From assembly GCF_032854445.1 (NCBI RefSeq), contig NC_088295.1, forward strand, positions 5,460,501-5,520,500: a stretch of DNA of 60,000 nt, read 5' to 3'. Origin of the DNA: Liolophura sinensis. Taxonomy: Eukaryota > Mollusca > Polyplacophora > Chitonida > Chitonidae. Below, one piece after another: positions 1-10,900 of this stretch (position 1 is the stretch's first letter; each line of letters opens with the position of its first letter). A program made the position numbers and the translations under genes. The notes below the pieces were generated by a model. That model saw only the letters and a list, made by a program, of their open reading frames with translations. It had not been told where the DNA came from and ran no database searches.

Positions 1-255
1 CCTGATCTTCACACCTTCATATTGCGAACTGTATTGTTACATGTAGCCACACACACCTGATCGTCACGCCTTCACATTGCCACCTTCATTGTTATATGTA
101 GCTACACACAAATTGTCACATGTAGCTACACACAAACTGTCACCTGTATTGTTACATGCAGCTACACACAAATTGTCACCTTCATTGTTATATGTAGCTA
201 CATGTACACACACACTGTCACCTGTATTGTTACATGTAGTTACACACACCTGCTC
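1..255. repeat. Degenerate tandem repeat downstream of mlst8
   Basis: Irregular units built on ATTGTTACATGTAGCTACAC and CACCTTCATTGTTATATGTA alternate from the window edge to about 250. They lie beyond the mlst8 stop codon, in the 3' untranslated or intergenic region. There is no coding sign. Confidence 0.8.
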
Positions 256-263
256 AGTATCTA

Positions 264-650
264 ATACTGTCCTGACACTCGGGACTGGTGTATTTTGCTT
301 CTATTACAGCATGTCCGGTGGTCAAGACACCAGTTCATCCGTAAAGGCCAGACACAACACTGTCTTCTGGTGACAGCTCTACTCTTGTGTCCATTACAGC
401 ATGTCTGGTGGTCAAGACACCAGTTCATTCCGAAAGGCCAAACACTCCACTGCCTTCTGGTGACCGCTCTACTTTTGTGTCCATTACAGCATGTCCGGTG
501 GTCAAGACACCAGTTCATCCGTAAAGGCCAGACACAACACTGTCTTCTGGTGACCGCTATACTATTGTTTCCATTACAGCATGTCCGGTGGTCAAGACAC
601 CAGTTCATCCCGAAAGGCCAAACACACCACTGCCTTCTGGTGACCGCTGT
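264..650 (-). repeat. Four tandem copies (about 90 bp) of the mlst8 terminal coding segment
   Basis: On the minus strand the unit reads the C-terminal [15 protein letters not shown]-stop segment followed by a short downstream spacer ending in GCTGTAAT. The promoter-proximal copy (about 570-650) is the real exon end, and three more copies follow downstream with their stop codons kept. They lie after the stop and so should be 3' untranslated or intergenic sequence. Confidence 0.93.
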
Positions 651-3600
651 ACTCTCGCTTCACCTCACCCTTATCCACACTCCACAGCCGAGCCATGTTG
701 TCAAAAGAGGCTGAAACACATACAAATTAATGAGTTTATATACTTTACTTTATGTGCATTACATAAAGTAAAAGCAGCTGTCTGAGTCAACAGCCTGAAA
801 CATGCATTAGGTTACCTCCCCTTATGTGTTTTGACTTCATATAAAAATGCAAAGGCACAGTCCCACACCCAGACTACCTGTTATAATGTACTGGGTGTTC
901 ACACAGAAGGCCCAGTTCCACACCCAGATTACCGGTTATACTGTATTGGCAGTCACTGCTGAATGCACAGCCCCATATCCACATTACCTGTTATAATGTA
1001 CTGGGTGTCCCCGCTGAAGGCACAGTCTCACACCCACATTACCTGTTATAATGTACTGCGTGTCCCCGCTGAAGGCACAGTCCCACACCCAAATTACCTG
1101 TTATAATGTACTGGGTGTTCCCACTGAATACACATTTCCATACCCAGATTACCTGTTATAATGTACTGGGTGTCCCCATTGAATGCACAGTCCCACACCC
1201 AGGTTACCTGTTATAATGTACTGGGTGTCCCCACTGAATACACATTTCCATACCCAGATTACCTGTTATAATGTACTGGGTGTCCCCATTGAATGCACAG
1301 TCCCACACCCACATTACCTGTTATAATGTACTGGGTGTCCCCATTGAATACACATTTCCATACCCAAATTACCTCTTATAATGTACTGGGTGTCCCCATT
1401 GAATGCATAGTCCCACTACCAGATTACCTGTTATAATGTACTGGGTGTCCCCGCTGAAGGCACAGTCCCACATCCACATTACCTGTTATAATGTACTGGG
1501 TGTCCCCACTGAAGGCATAGTCCCACACCCAGATTACCTATTATAATGCACTGGGAATCCCCATTAAATGAACAGTCCATACCAAGGCTACCTGTTATAA
1601 TGTACTGGGTGTCCCCGCTGAAGGCACAGTCCCACACCCAGGTTACCTGTTATAATGTACTGGGAGTCCCCACTGAATGCACAGTCCCACACCCAGCGCT
1701 GCGTGTTCTCCTTCAGCTCTGTCATCAGTGACAAGTCGGCAGTCCTCCAGATTTTACACGTCCTGTCAGCCGACGTGGTGGCTAGGAGCCTGCAGCAGAT
1801 TCAACAGCAAGGATATACATGACGGCATAAGTCAGATGAGCTGTGTTTTCATCAAGTTTTAACAACTCTCACTAAACAATTATTGTATTCAGACATACTG
1901 TGCCAATTTAACCATTCCTAGAAATGTACCAAAGAAAAATATGTTTTTTTATCTCTTGTCAATGCAAAAACTATTGTTTCCATAATAACTTACGTGGAGT
2001 CTGGACTAAAAAGACATTTTAAAGCATAACGCTTGTGTGCAGAGAAGGTGGATTTCGGAATCAACTGGGTAGAGTCACCTCCCCTTCCTCCTGTCAAACT
2101 CCAAATGTAGCAGTTTCCCTGGAAAATCAAGTGAACATATTACCCTGCTTTCTACCATGAGAAAGAGCCTACTATAGAGGTCATGTCTACCATGAGAAAG
2201 AGCTTACTATAGCAGCCTGCAGAACAGCAGTCACATCTACCATGAGAAAGAGCTTACTATAGCAGTCTGCAGAACAGCGGTCACGTCTACCATGAGAAAG
2301 AGCTTACTATAGCAGCCTGCAGAACAGAGGTCACGTCTACCATGAGAAAGAGCTTACTATAGCAGCCTGCAGAACAGAGGTCACGTCTACCATGAGAAAG
2401 AGCTTACTATAGCAGCCTGCAGAACAGCAGTCATGTCTCCCATGAGAAAGAGCTCACTATAGCACTATAGGAATTTTTTTTTAAATTATACATATATGTG
2501 CATGATCTATCTACATACTAAATTTCAACCTAATCGACAAAGCCGGTTTGAAGAAGAAGGTTTTTTTAGGTTTTTAGTAAGTAACAACATGGCAACAAAA
2601 GTAGGTCACAGTTCCAACCTATACCAAAACGTGATCCCAAAACGTGATCCCAAAACGTGATCCCTCACATAGAGATTACGACTCAGAGCGGCTAAGAATG
2701 TGGTGTAGACAGTTTTAAAGTTATGGCAAAAGCAAAGGACTGAGAATAATAATAATAATAATCAGTACAACAAGAACAGGCGTCCAGCTTACAGCTTGGA
2801 AACCTGTTCTTCTTGTACTGATTATTATTATTATTATTATTCACACCACATTATTATTTAGTGATGTTCCCGACAGTGTTGCGTGAGTACCTTATTATTA
2901 ACAGCAGCCATCAGAGTCCCCATGGGGTCAATGGATATAGACTGGATAGCAGCATCAGATTCCGGGATCTGGAGAAACAGAGACAGGTAAAACTAAGCGC
3001 ATGTACAGGCCACGAAATCTGGCACGAACGAAACGATCGTTCGCATGTCGGTTACGTGGAGTGTAATTATGCAGACCGCTAAATTGGTTATGCTGAACGT
3101 TCCCAAAAATGCCATCCTCAGCGACAGTTGCCACAAAACAGAGGTTGTGTCCGTTGTTATAGCTACCTCTTCCCAGGTTATTTTAATATTTGTCCGCTGG
3201 CAAAAAACAAACACTAACAGGAGAGTGAATGAAAGCCATCATTTGGTGCCATGATTCTGCAAAGTGTTCTACTGAACTTGAACTCAATGTCATTATGCAC
3301 TAAAATTTATACAGTCAATGCATGTGCGCGGTTTCCCATCAATTGTGTCATCAAATCCAGTCTATAAACCACCTATTAACTTCGTGACGGCATATACATG
3401 TAGGTAACTTCTGAGAAGGCTTACGAGCTAAAAAAAAATATGAAAACTTTTGGGCTAAGAAGTTACTATTTGACTTTCAGTAACCTTTTCCCGCCATGAG
3501 CATGCCCACTAAATGTCTCTTTTGTTATGTACACAACACATGCTGGCAGCATTTGTCAGTTATGTATAATGCTCTTGGTGAGAATGTAGCGCTAGGCGGA

Positions 3601-6600
3601 GAAAGGTGACATTCACTTTGAATAGAATTTAAACTTTCACTAGTCAACAACTTTCCATGAACTTGCCATTGTTGACATTCCCCAGCTGGATATTACACTA
3701 TAAATATGTTCTACAGTGGCTTCCTGATCCACACTGATCTATGCTGATCACCATTCATGTTGGTTGGTTCTATCACTATGTAGAGCCTCTAACTACAGTT
3801 CCCAAGTGTCATATATGACACACAACAGACAACTCACCAACTGCTAATTGTGGTCCGTCTTCAGGCCCCAGATGTTATACATGACATACAACAGACAAAA
3901 CTCACCGACTGCTAATTGTGGTCTGTCTTCTGGCCCCAGATGTTATACATGACATACAACAGACAGAACTCACCAACTGCTCAGTGTAGTCTGTCATCTG
4001 GCCCCAGATAGTATACATGACATACAACAGACAGAACTCACCACCTGTTCATTGTGGCCCGTCTTCAGGCCCCAGATGTTATATATGACATACAACAGAC
4101 AGAACTCACCGTCTGCTCATTGTGGTCTGTCTTCAGGCCCCAGATGTTATACATGACATACAACAGACAGAACTCACCACCTGTTCATTGTGGCTCATCT
4201 TCTGGCCCCAGGTGTTATATATGACATACAACAGATAGAACTCACCAACTGCTCATTGTGGTCTGTCTTCTGGCCCCAGATGTTATATATGACATACAAC
4301 AGACAGAACTCACCAACTGCACATTGTGGCCCGTCTTCTGGCCCCAGATGTTATATATGACATACAACAGACAGAACTCACCAACTGCACATTGTGGCCC
4401 GTCTTCTGGCCCCAGATGTTATACATGACATACAACAGACAGAACTCACCAACTGCACATTGTGGCCCGTCTTCTGGCCCCAGATGTTATACATGACATA
4501 CAACAGACAGAACTCACCAACTGCACATTGTGGCCCGTCTTCTGGCCCCAGATGTTATACATGACATACAACAGACAGAACTCACCAACTGCTCATTGTG
4601 GTCTGTCTTCTGGCCCCAGATGTTATACATGACATGCAACAGACAGAACTCACCAACTGCACATTGTGGCCCGTCTTCTGGCCCCAGATGTTATACATGA
4701 CATGCAACAGACAGAACTCACCAACTGCACATTGTGGCCCGTCTTCTGGCCCCAGATGTTATACATGACATGCAACAGACAGAACTCACCAACTGCACAT
4801 TGTGGCCCGTCTTCTGGCCCCAGATGTTATACATGACATACAACAGACAGAACTCACCAACTGCTCATTGTGGTCCGTCTTCTGGCCCCAGATGTTATAC
4901 ATGACATACAACAGACAGAACTCACCAACTGCACATTGTGGCCCGTCTTCTGGCCCCAGATGTTATACATGACATACAACAGACAGAACTCACCGACTGC
5001 TCATTGTGGTCTGTCTTCAGGCCCCATATGTTATACATGACATACAACAGACAGAACTCACCAACTGCTCATTGTGGTCTGTCTTCTGGCCCCAGATGTT
5101 ATACATGACATACAGCAGACAGAACTCACCAACTGCTCATTGTGGTCCTGTCTCAGGTCCCAACTGTTACATATGTGGAGGACTCACCAACTGCTCACTG
5201 TGGTCCTTTCTCAGGTCCCAACTGTTACATATGATACACAGGCGACAGGACTCACCAACTGCTCATTGTGGTCCTTTCTCAGGTCCCAAATATTACATAT
5301 GATACACAGGAGACAGGACTCACCAACTGCTCATTGTGGTCCGTCTTTAGATCCCAGATGTGAATGGCTCCGCTCTGGTCCCCCACAAACAGCTCTCCCT
5401 GGAGAACAACATATTTATTTAATTGTTGTCTAAACACCATATTTTTTTCCCCATTTAATAATGGTGGTCAGTTTTAAGGGTAGAGAAAACAGGGATGATT
5501 GAGGCAAACCACCAACCCTGCATAATTTAACTGAATAATCTTCTTATTTCAGATTACAGTTTTCTTTGAAAGAAGCTAAAAATGTTCAAGTCTTCACAAC
5601 TGAAAGGCCACAGCTAATATTCCTTCTATTCCATGCCTCTATCTTGCATTTCTTGTTGTGTATGTGTAACTGCCCAGGATCCACACTAACCTGGTTAGGA
5701 TGAAGGCAGACACAGTTCACCGGAGCATTAACCTGGAAAATTCTCTGACACTGTAAGTTTCTGGACCTGATGATCAATATGCAAAGCTGGCATCACAACT
5801 ACATATCTATGTTAGAGTGACAAAAGCAACTTTCAGAACCACAGACATATCGCTGGGCGGAGAAAGGTGACATTCAATTTGAATAGAATTTAAACTTTCA
5901 CTAGTCAACAATTTTCCATGAACAGGTCTTACACAGGGAGTAATCAACTTTTATCATGGTATATACTGCAAACACATCTTTGAAAAGATCCCAAAATTAA
6001 CCGATATTACTGTGAACAAGACCTTTTATAAGAAATTATAATAATAAATTCTACACTACCACGCTTCAAAAACCAAACAAGAAGAGGATATTATTATTAC
6101 TGTTGCCAATACATTGACCACATCCTACCTGAGGTCCCATATCCTGGCGGAGTTGTCTTCCCCTCCTGTGTACATCCACTTGCCCTCCTGATGGAATCCA
6201 ACTGCTGTCACGTTTTTAGACACGCCATCATAGTTGATCACAGCATTAGGATTGTTTGAGTTCAGATCATACATACGAATGCGCTGATAACCTGAAGAGA
6301 AAAAGTGAAATCAGCTTTACCTATACCAATTAATACACCACAGGTCTGTGTTTACAAAAGTAAAAATAAAATGAAAAATCAAGGCCATAATTCCTTTTTA
6401 ATTTACATTAAATACAGTAGCATAAAGCAGGCAATTAGTATTAAAATAATAAATTTACATGACAGGAATTCGGAAAAGACACTTACAATTTTACGCCACA
6501 TACACTGAACAGTGAGTTTACTATTGGACAAGAATCATGTCAGAAGAGTCCAAAACTGGACAGATTTGTGCATTTATGGGTTACTCATCCCCACAAGATG

Positions 6601-7681
6601 CTTCCTGTTCAAATGGTTAACACCATGCTGTTAAGTTGTCTGGGAAAACTACATCAGTGAGACATATAATCAATGTTTTGTTTTTTCTTTTTACCACCAC
6701 TGTGGAAAGTGACATTTAGTGCATAATTATACGAGTAATTCCAAAAACTCCAAATCTTACTACCACAACTTAACTTTGGTACAGTCCACACACACATACT
6801 CGCGCACACACACACATTTCAGGCAAATGAAGATATGACACACTGACACGGTCATGGAAAATCTGGCAGAGACTCACCTGCTGCTGCAATCAACTGTTTG
6901 TCTGGAGTGATGTCCAAAGCATTGACTTGCTGATATTGTGGTTAAGGTAATGTGCTTTATATAAGGTTTTCAGTAAACAGTAGAACAGCAAAACTGGACT
7001 CTTTGTTTCTGATCAGCTCAAGTTGATTTTCAGAAGGAACCCGCACGGCACATTATTTTCAGTACTCACAGTTTTTGATAAAACATTTTTACATATTAAA
7101 ATTTTCAGGCTTATGACACATGGATGCTTTGACATTTTTCATTCATTATCGCATGAAGGCTGTTACACTAGAAAATGTCTTTGTGAAGGACTAACACTAA
7201 AGCAGCTCCCAAATAATTTAAACATCTGCATGGTCTTTGCCTCCAGACCAATGCCATTCAGTTTGCAACCTCAGAGTAGTTAAAGATGATATATACCAAA
7301 TTTCATGAAATTTTAAATAATGCTTACCTCAAAAACTTGGTAACGTTATATAAGTATGTCCGACTTAGATTTGGGCTAGTCTAGATGGCCTACGTTAACC
7401 ACAATTCCAAGTTCTAACATAGTGTGATCTATTTTCTGTTAATGTTATTTATTTTCTGTTCATGTTATTTGTTGTTGCCCTTTGCCCACTGCTGTTGACG
7501 ACACCAGCCATACTCGATCAGTTTGCTGACGTATGAAATCCACATGACTAAAGGATACGGAGTCTGGATGCTGTACGGTCCTATGACAGATACCACTGCG
7601 GGCTTGCCAAAACCGAATCGTGTGATCATAGCCGGCAGTCGCCAAGATCACGGGGTCTCCGCTCGCACTGGATGTACTCAT
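592..7681 (-). CDS. mlst8: MLST8 (GbetaL/LST8), WD40 subunit of TOR complexes 1 and 2
   Basis: This gene encodes the seven-bladed WD40 propeller that binds and stabilises the mTOR kinase domain in TORC1 and TORC2 in the cytosol and on lysosomes. Exons on the minus strand are 7681-7559, 6929-6878, 6291-6129, 5766-5691, 5398-5324, 2968-2891, 2118-1994, 1789-1647 and 710-592. All borders are GT-AG, phases agree, and the sum is 954 nt or 317 aa plus stop (human 326 aa). Recognisable segments are [15 protein letters not shown] (residues 12-26), [14 protein letters not shown] near 115-128, [20 protein letters not shown] near 143-162, [12 protein letters not shown] near 219-230 and [11 protein letters not shown] near 301-311. 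The start is the first ATG before the conserved DPVILATAG block. The protein looks intact. Four introns or flanks carry large tandem arrays, three of them built from this gene's own exon ends. The identification rests on near-continuous similarity recalled from the vertebrate protein. Confidence 0.96.
852..1646 (-). repeat. Array of about 14 55-bp units copied from the exon 8/intron 8 junction of mlst8
   Basis: The array starts directly at the exon 8 donor (1647/1646, minus strand). Each unit is the last 50 bases of exon 8, from CTGGGTGTGGGACTGTGC to ACATTATAACAG, plus the first five intron bases GTAAT or GTAAC. Units differ by scattered substitutions, so they are diverged copies rather than an assembly stutter. 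Confidence 0.96.
2153..2466 (-). repeat. Tandem array of about six 50-bp units in mlst8 intron 6
   Basis: On the plus strand the unit runs CTACCATGAGAAAGAGCTTA, then CTATAGCAGCCTGCAGAACA, then about ten more bases. On the transcribed strand it contains TTCTGCAG-GCTGCTATA-GTAAGC, an acceptor-like and a donor-like site 9 nt apart. No parent exon is evident. Confidence 0.85.
2628..2663. repeat. Three 13-bp direct repeats
   Basis: CAAAACGTGATCC is repeated three times head to tail in mlst8 intron 6, just before the hairpin described next. Confidence 0.85.
2742..2841. repeat. Near-perfect inverted repeat (hairpin of about 38-bp arms)
   Basis: The left arm is an AAT run followed by CAGTACAACAAGAACAGG and the right arm is CCTGTTCTTCTTGTACTG followed by an ATT run, around a 20-22 base loop. 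Outside the arms AATGTGGTGT (2697-2706) faces ACACCACATT (2843-2852), so the symmetry continues. It may be a foldback element or a MITE. The RNA would form a strong stem 40-150 bases downstream (on the minus strand) of the exon 6 donor. Confidence 0.88.
3591..3662. repeat. Dispersed 72-bp sequence, copy 1
   Basis: The segment from GGCGGAGAAAGGTGACATTC to CAACTTTCCATGAAC recurs nearly unchanged at 5853-5924 in another intron of mlst8. Both copies are in the same orientation. This is probably a fragment of a mobile element. Confidence 0.8.
3790..5323 (-). repeat. Array of about 22 68-bp units copied from the exon 5/intron 5 junction of mlst8
   Basis: The array abuts the exon 5 donor (5324/5323). 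On the minus strand the unit is about 34 exon-derived bases (CTGGGGCCAGAAGACGGACC and on to GAGCAGTTG) plus GTGAGTTCTGTCTGTTGTAT and a further stretch of intron. The three units nearest the exon are the most diverged (GGTCCCAACTGTTACATATG type) and the distal ones are homogeneous. Confidence 0.96.
5853..5924. repeat. Dispersed 72-bp sequence, copy 2
   Basis: This is the second copy of the segment at 3591-3662, with a few substitutions. It lies in mlst8 intron 3, between the exons at 5766 and 6129. Confidence 0.8.
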
Positions 7682-7905
7682 CTTTGTATTAATCTCCTTA
7701 CAGCTGCACTAAACATAAACATAAGAATATACAACAACAGTAAAAACTCCAGACGTATAACAAACGCAGATTTTAGCAGCAGAATGTTAGCCAACGCTAA
7801 CGCCTTTCTCGGCATCGTGCTCTCGGAGATAAACATTTTTATAGGTCGCGTGGTGAACCTCAAAGATGATTGGTGGAATTTGACATTTTGTGCGAAACTG
7901 TCAAG
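7682..7905. promoter_or_regulatory. Short bidirectional promoter between mlst8 and ciao3
   Basis: Only 224 bp separate the start codons of two divergently transcribed housekeeping genes, so both core promoters and 5' leaders must lie here or in unseen upstream exons. No TATA box is obvious. The ciao3 start codon sits in AAGATGGCG (7904-7912), which resembles a YY1 site of the kind often found over the start of TATA-less genes. Function is inferred from layout only. Confidence 0.6.
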
Positions 7906-10900
7906 ATGGCGTCCCACTTCAGTGGTGCATTGCAGTGACAGACTTAGATGACTTTATCACTCCGTCACAGGTTAATGAAAGACTTCAGTAACACTTGAAG
8001 TGTTCATATTACTTGTTCTTAAGATTAATCCATTAAACCTTAAGTTCTTCCTGCAACTAACTCAATAAAACACTTCTTTGATAAATGATGGTGTCGGAAT
8101 CTGCACGTCAAATAATGTCGCTTATCTATTGTACATGTTTAGTGTAATTCTGATAAGGTTTGTTGATAGATTGCAGCCTGTAGGATATTCATGTCACCCC
8201 TTGTTATGTTATACGTCTGTGGATAAAAGTACATCCAAGATCTTTTATCCAAGAGGAATCAGGGCAAGCCACGCTATTAAATATCGCAACGTATTATGTT
8301 TATGAACAGCTTTCTTTCTTGCAGGAATGTGTCAAACCAGTGAAAATAGAGAGAAAACCAGGAAAAGTAAGCAAAATTCGAATAGAAGATGATGGGAGTT
8401 ATTCTCAGGTGATGCAGGTTAGTTATTTTCAGATGTTGAGATCTTCTAAAATGTTGTACAGATTTGAAAAATCTGAAGTGTTACATGTGGGTCATGTTAT
8501 CTTTCTGGTGAGTATTTTCAGGTGTTACAGGTGAAATATTTTCAGATCCTACATATTAATTTTTCTCAGTTGTTACAGGCAATTGTCATGCTCTATGATG
8601 AATTCGAACATCATTGAAGAAGCATTCTCAGGTTTTGTACTTAAAATAAATAATAATGAAATTGTCTGTGATTGCTTAGATAAACTGTTCTTATGTTACA
8701 GGATGGAGTGGAGAATAAATTGGAGAAAGCCAAGATCACCCTGAATGATTGCCTGGCCTGTAGTGGCTGTATCACGTCAGCAGAAAGTGTCCTCATTACT
8801 CAGCAAAGTCAAGAAGAACTGTACAAAATTCTTGATCAAAACAGAAAGGCAAAGGAGGTGGGTGGAAGATCACATTCATGGGCACCAAGTATTTTCAAAA
8901 GTTTCAGTGACAAGTATCGAAAAGTGGATAAGATGTTGTTGGAATTAAAAACCACACTCATTTTGGCATATTTTATATAATTATTTTATAGCCAAGATCT
9001 TTAATATGCAAAACTTCACAAATACATTCAAATGTTTTTCTTTAATAATGTGGTTTGTGAAAGAATACATGTATTAACTATATTATATTCCATATACATG
9101 TACATGTATAAATTTTATTTGGCTTTTTGTTTCTTGTCTGTTTGACCCTGACAGACTGGTCAGCCGATGAAAACAGTGGTGGTATCCATCTCGCCTCAGT
9201 CCAGGGCCTCATTAGCAGCTCAGTATCACCTGACCATCCCTCAAACAGGCAGCAAATTACACACTTTCTTTAAGAGTTTAGGTGGGCCACTTCATAAATT
9301 CTGAAATTGTCAGTTAAATTAGCCTTTAGAAATTTAATGCGTTTTTTATATAGGTGAAAATCTTGCTAAATGGTGATTTTTCTCTTATTTTCATTATTCA
9401 CTTGAATATCATGATGAGATGTTCAAGGACAAGTACATGATACCATGAGACTGACACAAGTTCTGTTGGTGGCAGGTGTTCATCATGTCCTGGACACAAC
9501 ATTCAGTCGAGAGTTCAGCCTTATAGAGAGTGGCCGCGAGTTTGTGCGACGCTTCCGTCAGGCTGATGTGGATAAAACACAGCTACCTATGCTAGCCTCA
9601 TCATGTCCAGGTAAGTGTAGATGCCATCACCAGAGCAATTACATGTGTTGCATACCGTGCATAACAAGGTACTAGTATTTGTTTATCACTGCTTTATTTA
9701 GACGTGATGATCTCTATCCACCTCTCTCTCTCCTTTGCAGGGTGGGTGTGTTATGCTGAGAAGACTCATGGGGCATACATTTTACCATACATCAGCACCA
9801 CAAAATCTCCACAGCAGATCATGGGCTCTTTGGTTAAAGATTATTTCGCAGGGTTAGAGGGTATATCACCAGATTTGGTATATCATGTGACTGTGATGCC
9901 GTGTTTTGACAAGAAATTGGAAGCCTCTAGATTAGATTTTTACAGTGATTTGTACAAAACGCGGGATGTTGACTGCGTCATTACATCAGGTAGGTAGATT
10001 GATTAAAGTGAAGGCCCATGGGTCAAATTGAGCAGCAAGGATTATGTAGTCTAGAATTCTTTACTGCAAGTAAGACTTATATTATATTATTTGAATTATA
10101 TTATGCACAATGTAAAACTGACTAAAGAAATTCTTAACTGACATTCCTTGAAATCATTTTGATCAAATGTTGTATTTCTAATTTGGTTATGTATTTAGAG
10201 GAATCTGTGCGATATTTTTTTAAATAGTTATGTTTGATCTTATCCAGGTGAAGTACAGAAAATGCTGGAGCAGGAAGGCTTGTTATTGTCAGATGTAGAA
10301 GAAAAGCCACCTAATTCCAGGTAATTATTTAGATTATTTATTCTGAAATAATTCTGCTTTAATCCAGTAAAGCTCTTTTGATGTATCACAAAAGGCTGCA
10401 CATTTTATGTATTTATAGTTTTCTGGTATACAGTATTAAAATATATTCGCCTGTTGTTATCTTGTAAAAAATATGATTTTAAAAAATGTTAAATGTGGTA
10501 TGGGTTACTTCACTGTTCCTCTTTATAACTCTAATGTAAAATTTTTTTGTGCATCAGAAGTGTAATGACTATGTTTCGTGTGTGTTTTCAGCTTTACCTG
10601 TATGGATGGGCAGATATACAGTCATGCTGGGGGAGGCTCTGGTGGCTACCTCGAGTACATCACCAGATATGCAGCTAAAGAACTCTTTGACCGGGAACTT
10701 CAGAAGTTAGAATATAAAATACTCAGGTAAGACACAAACAGAGCAGTATAATACATTCGCTTTTATCTTTCTTCTGTAATGTAAATCATTGTTGTTAAGT
10801 GTCCCAGCTATATACAAATATGACTGAGTTCTTTTGAAAATACTTAACTTTACAGCAGTAGGTCATTAATGTTATAATATTTGCTTATTGTTGTATTTAT

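Noticed and set aside
261-714. Open frames on both strands over the first array
   Set aside because: They are out-of-frame reads of copies of the mlst8 terminal exon.
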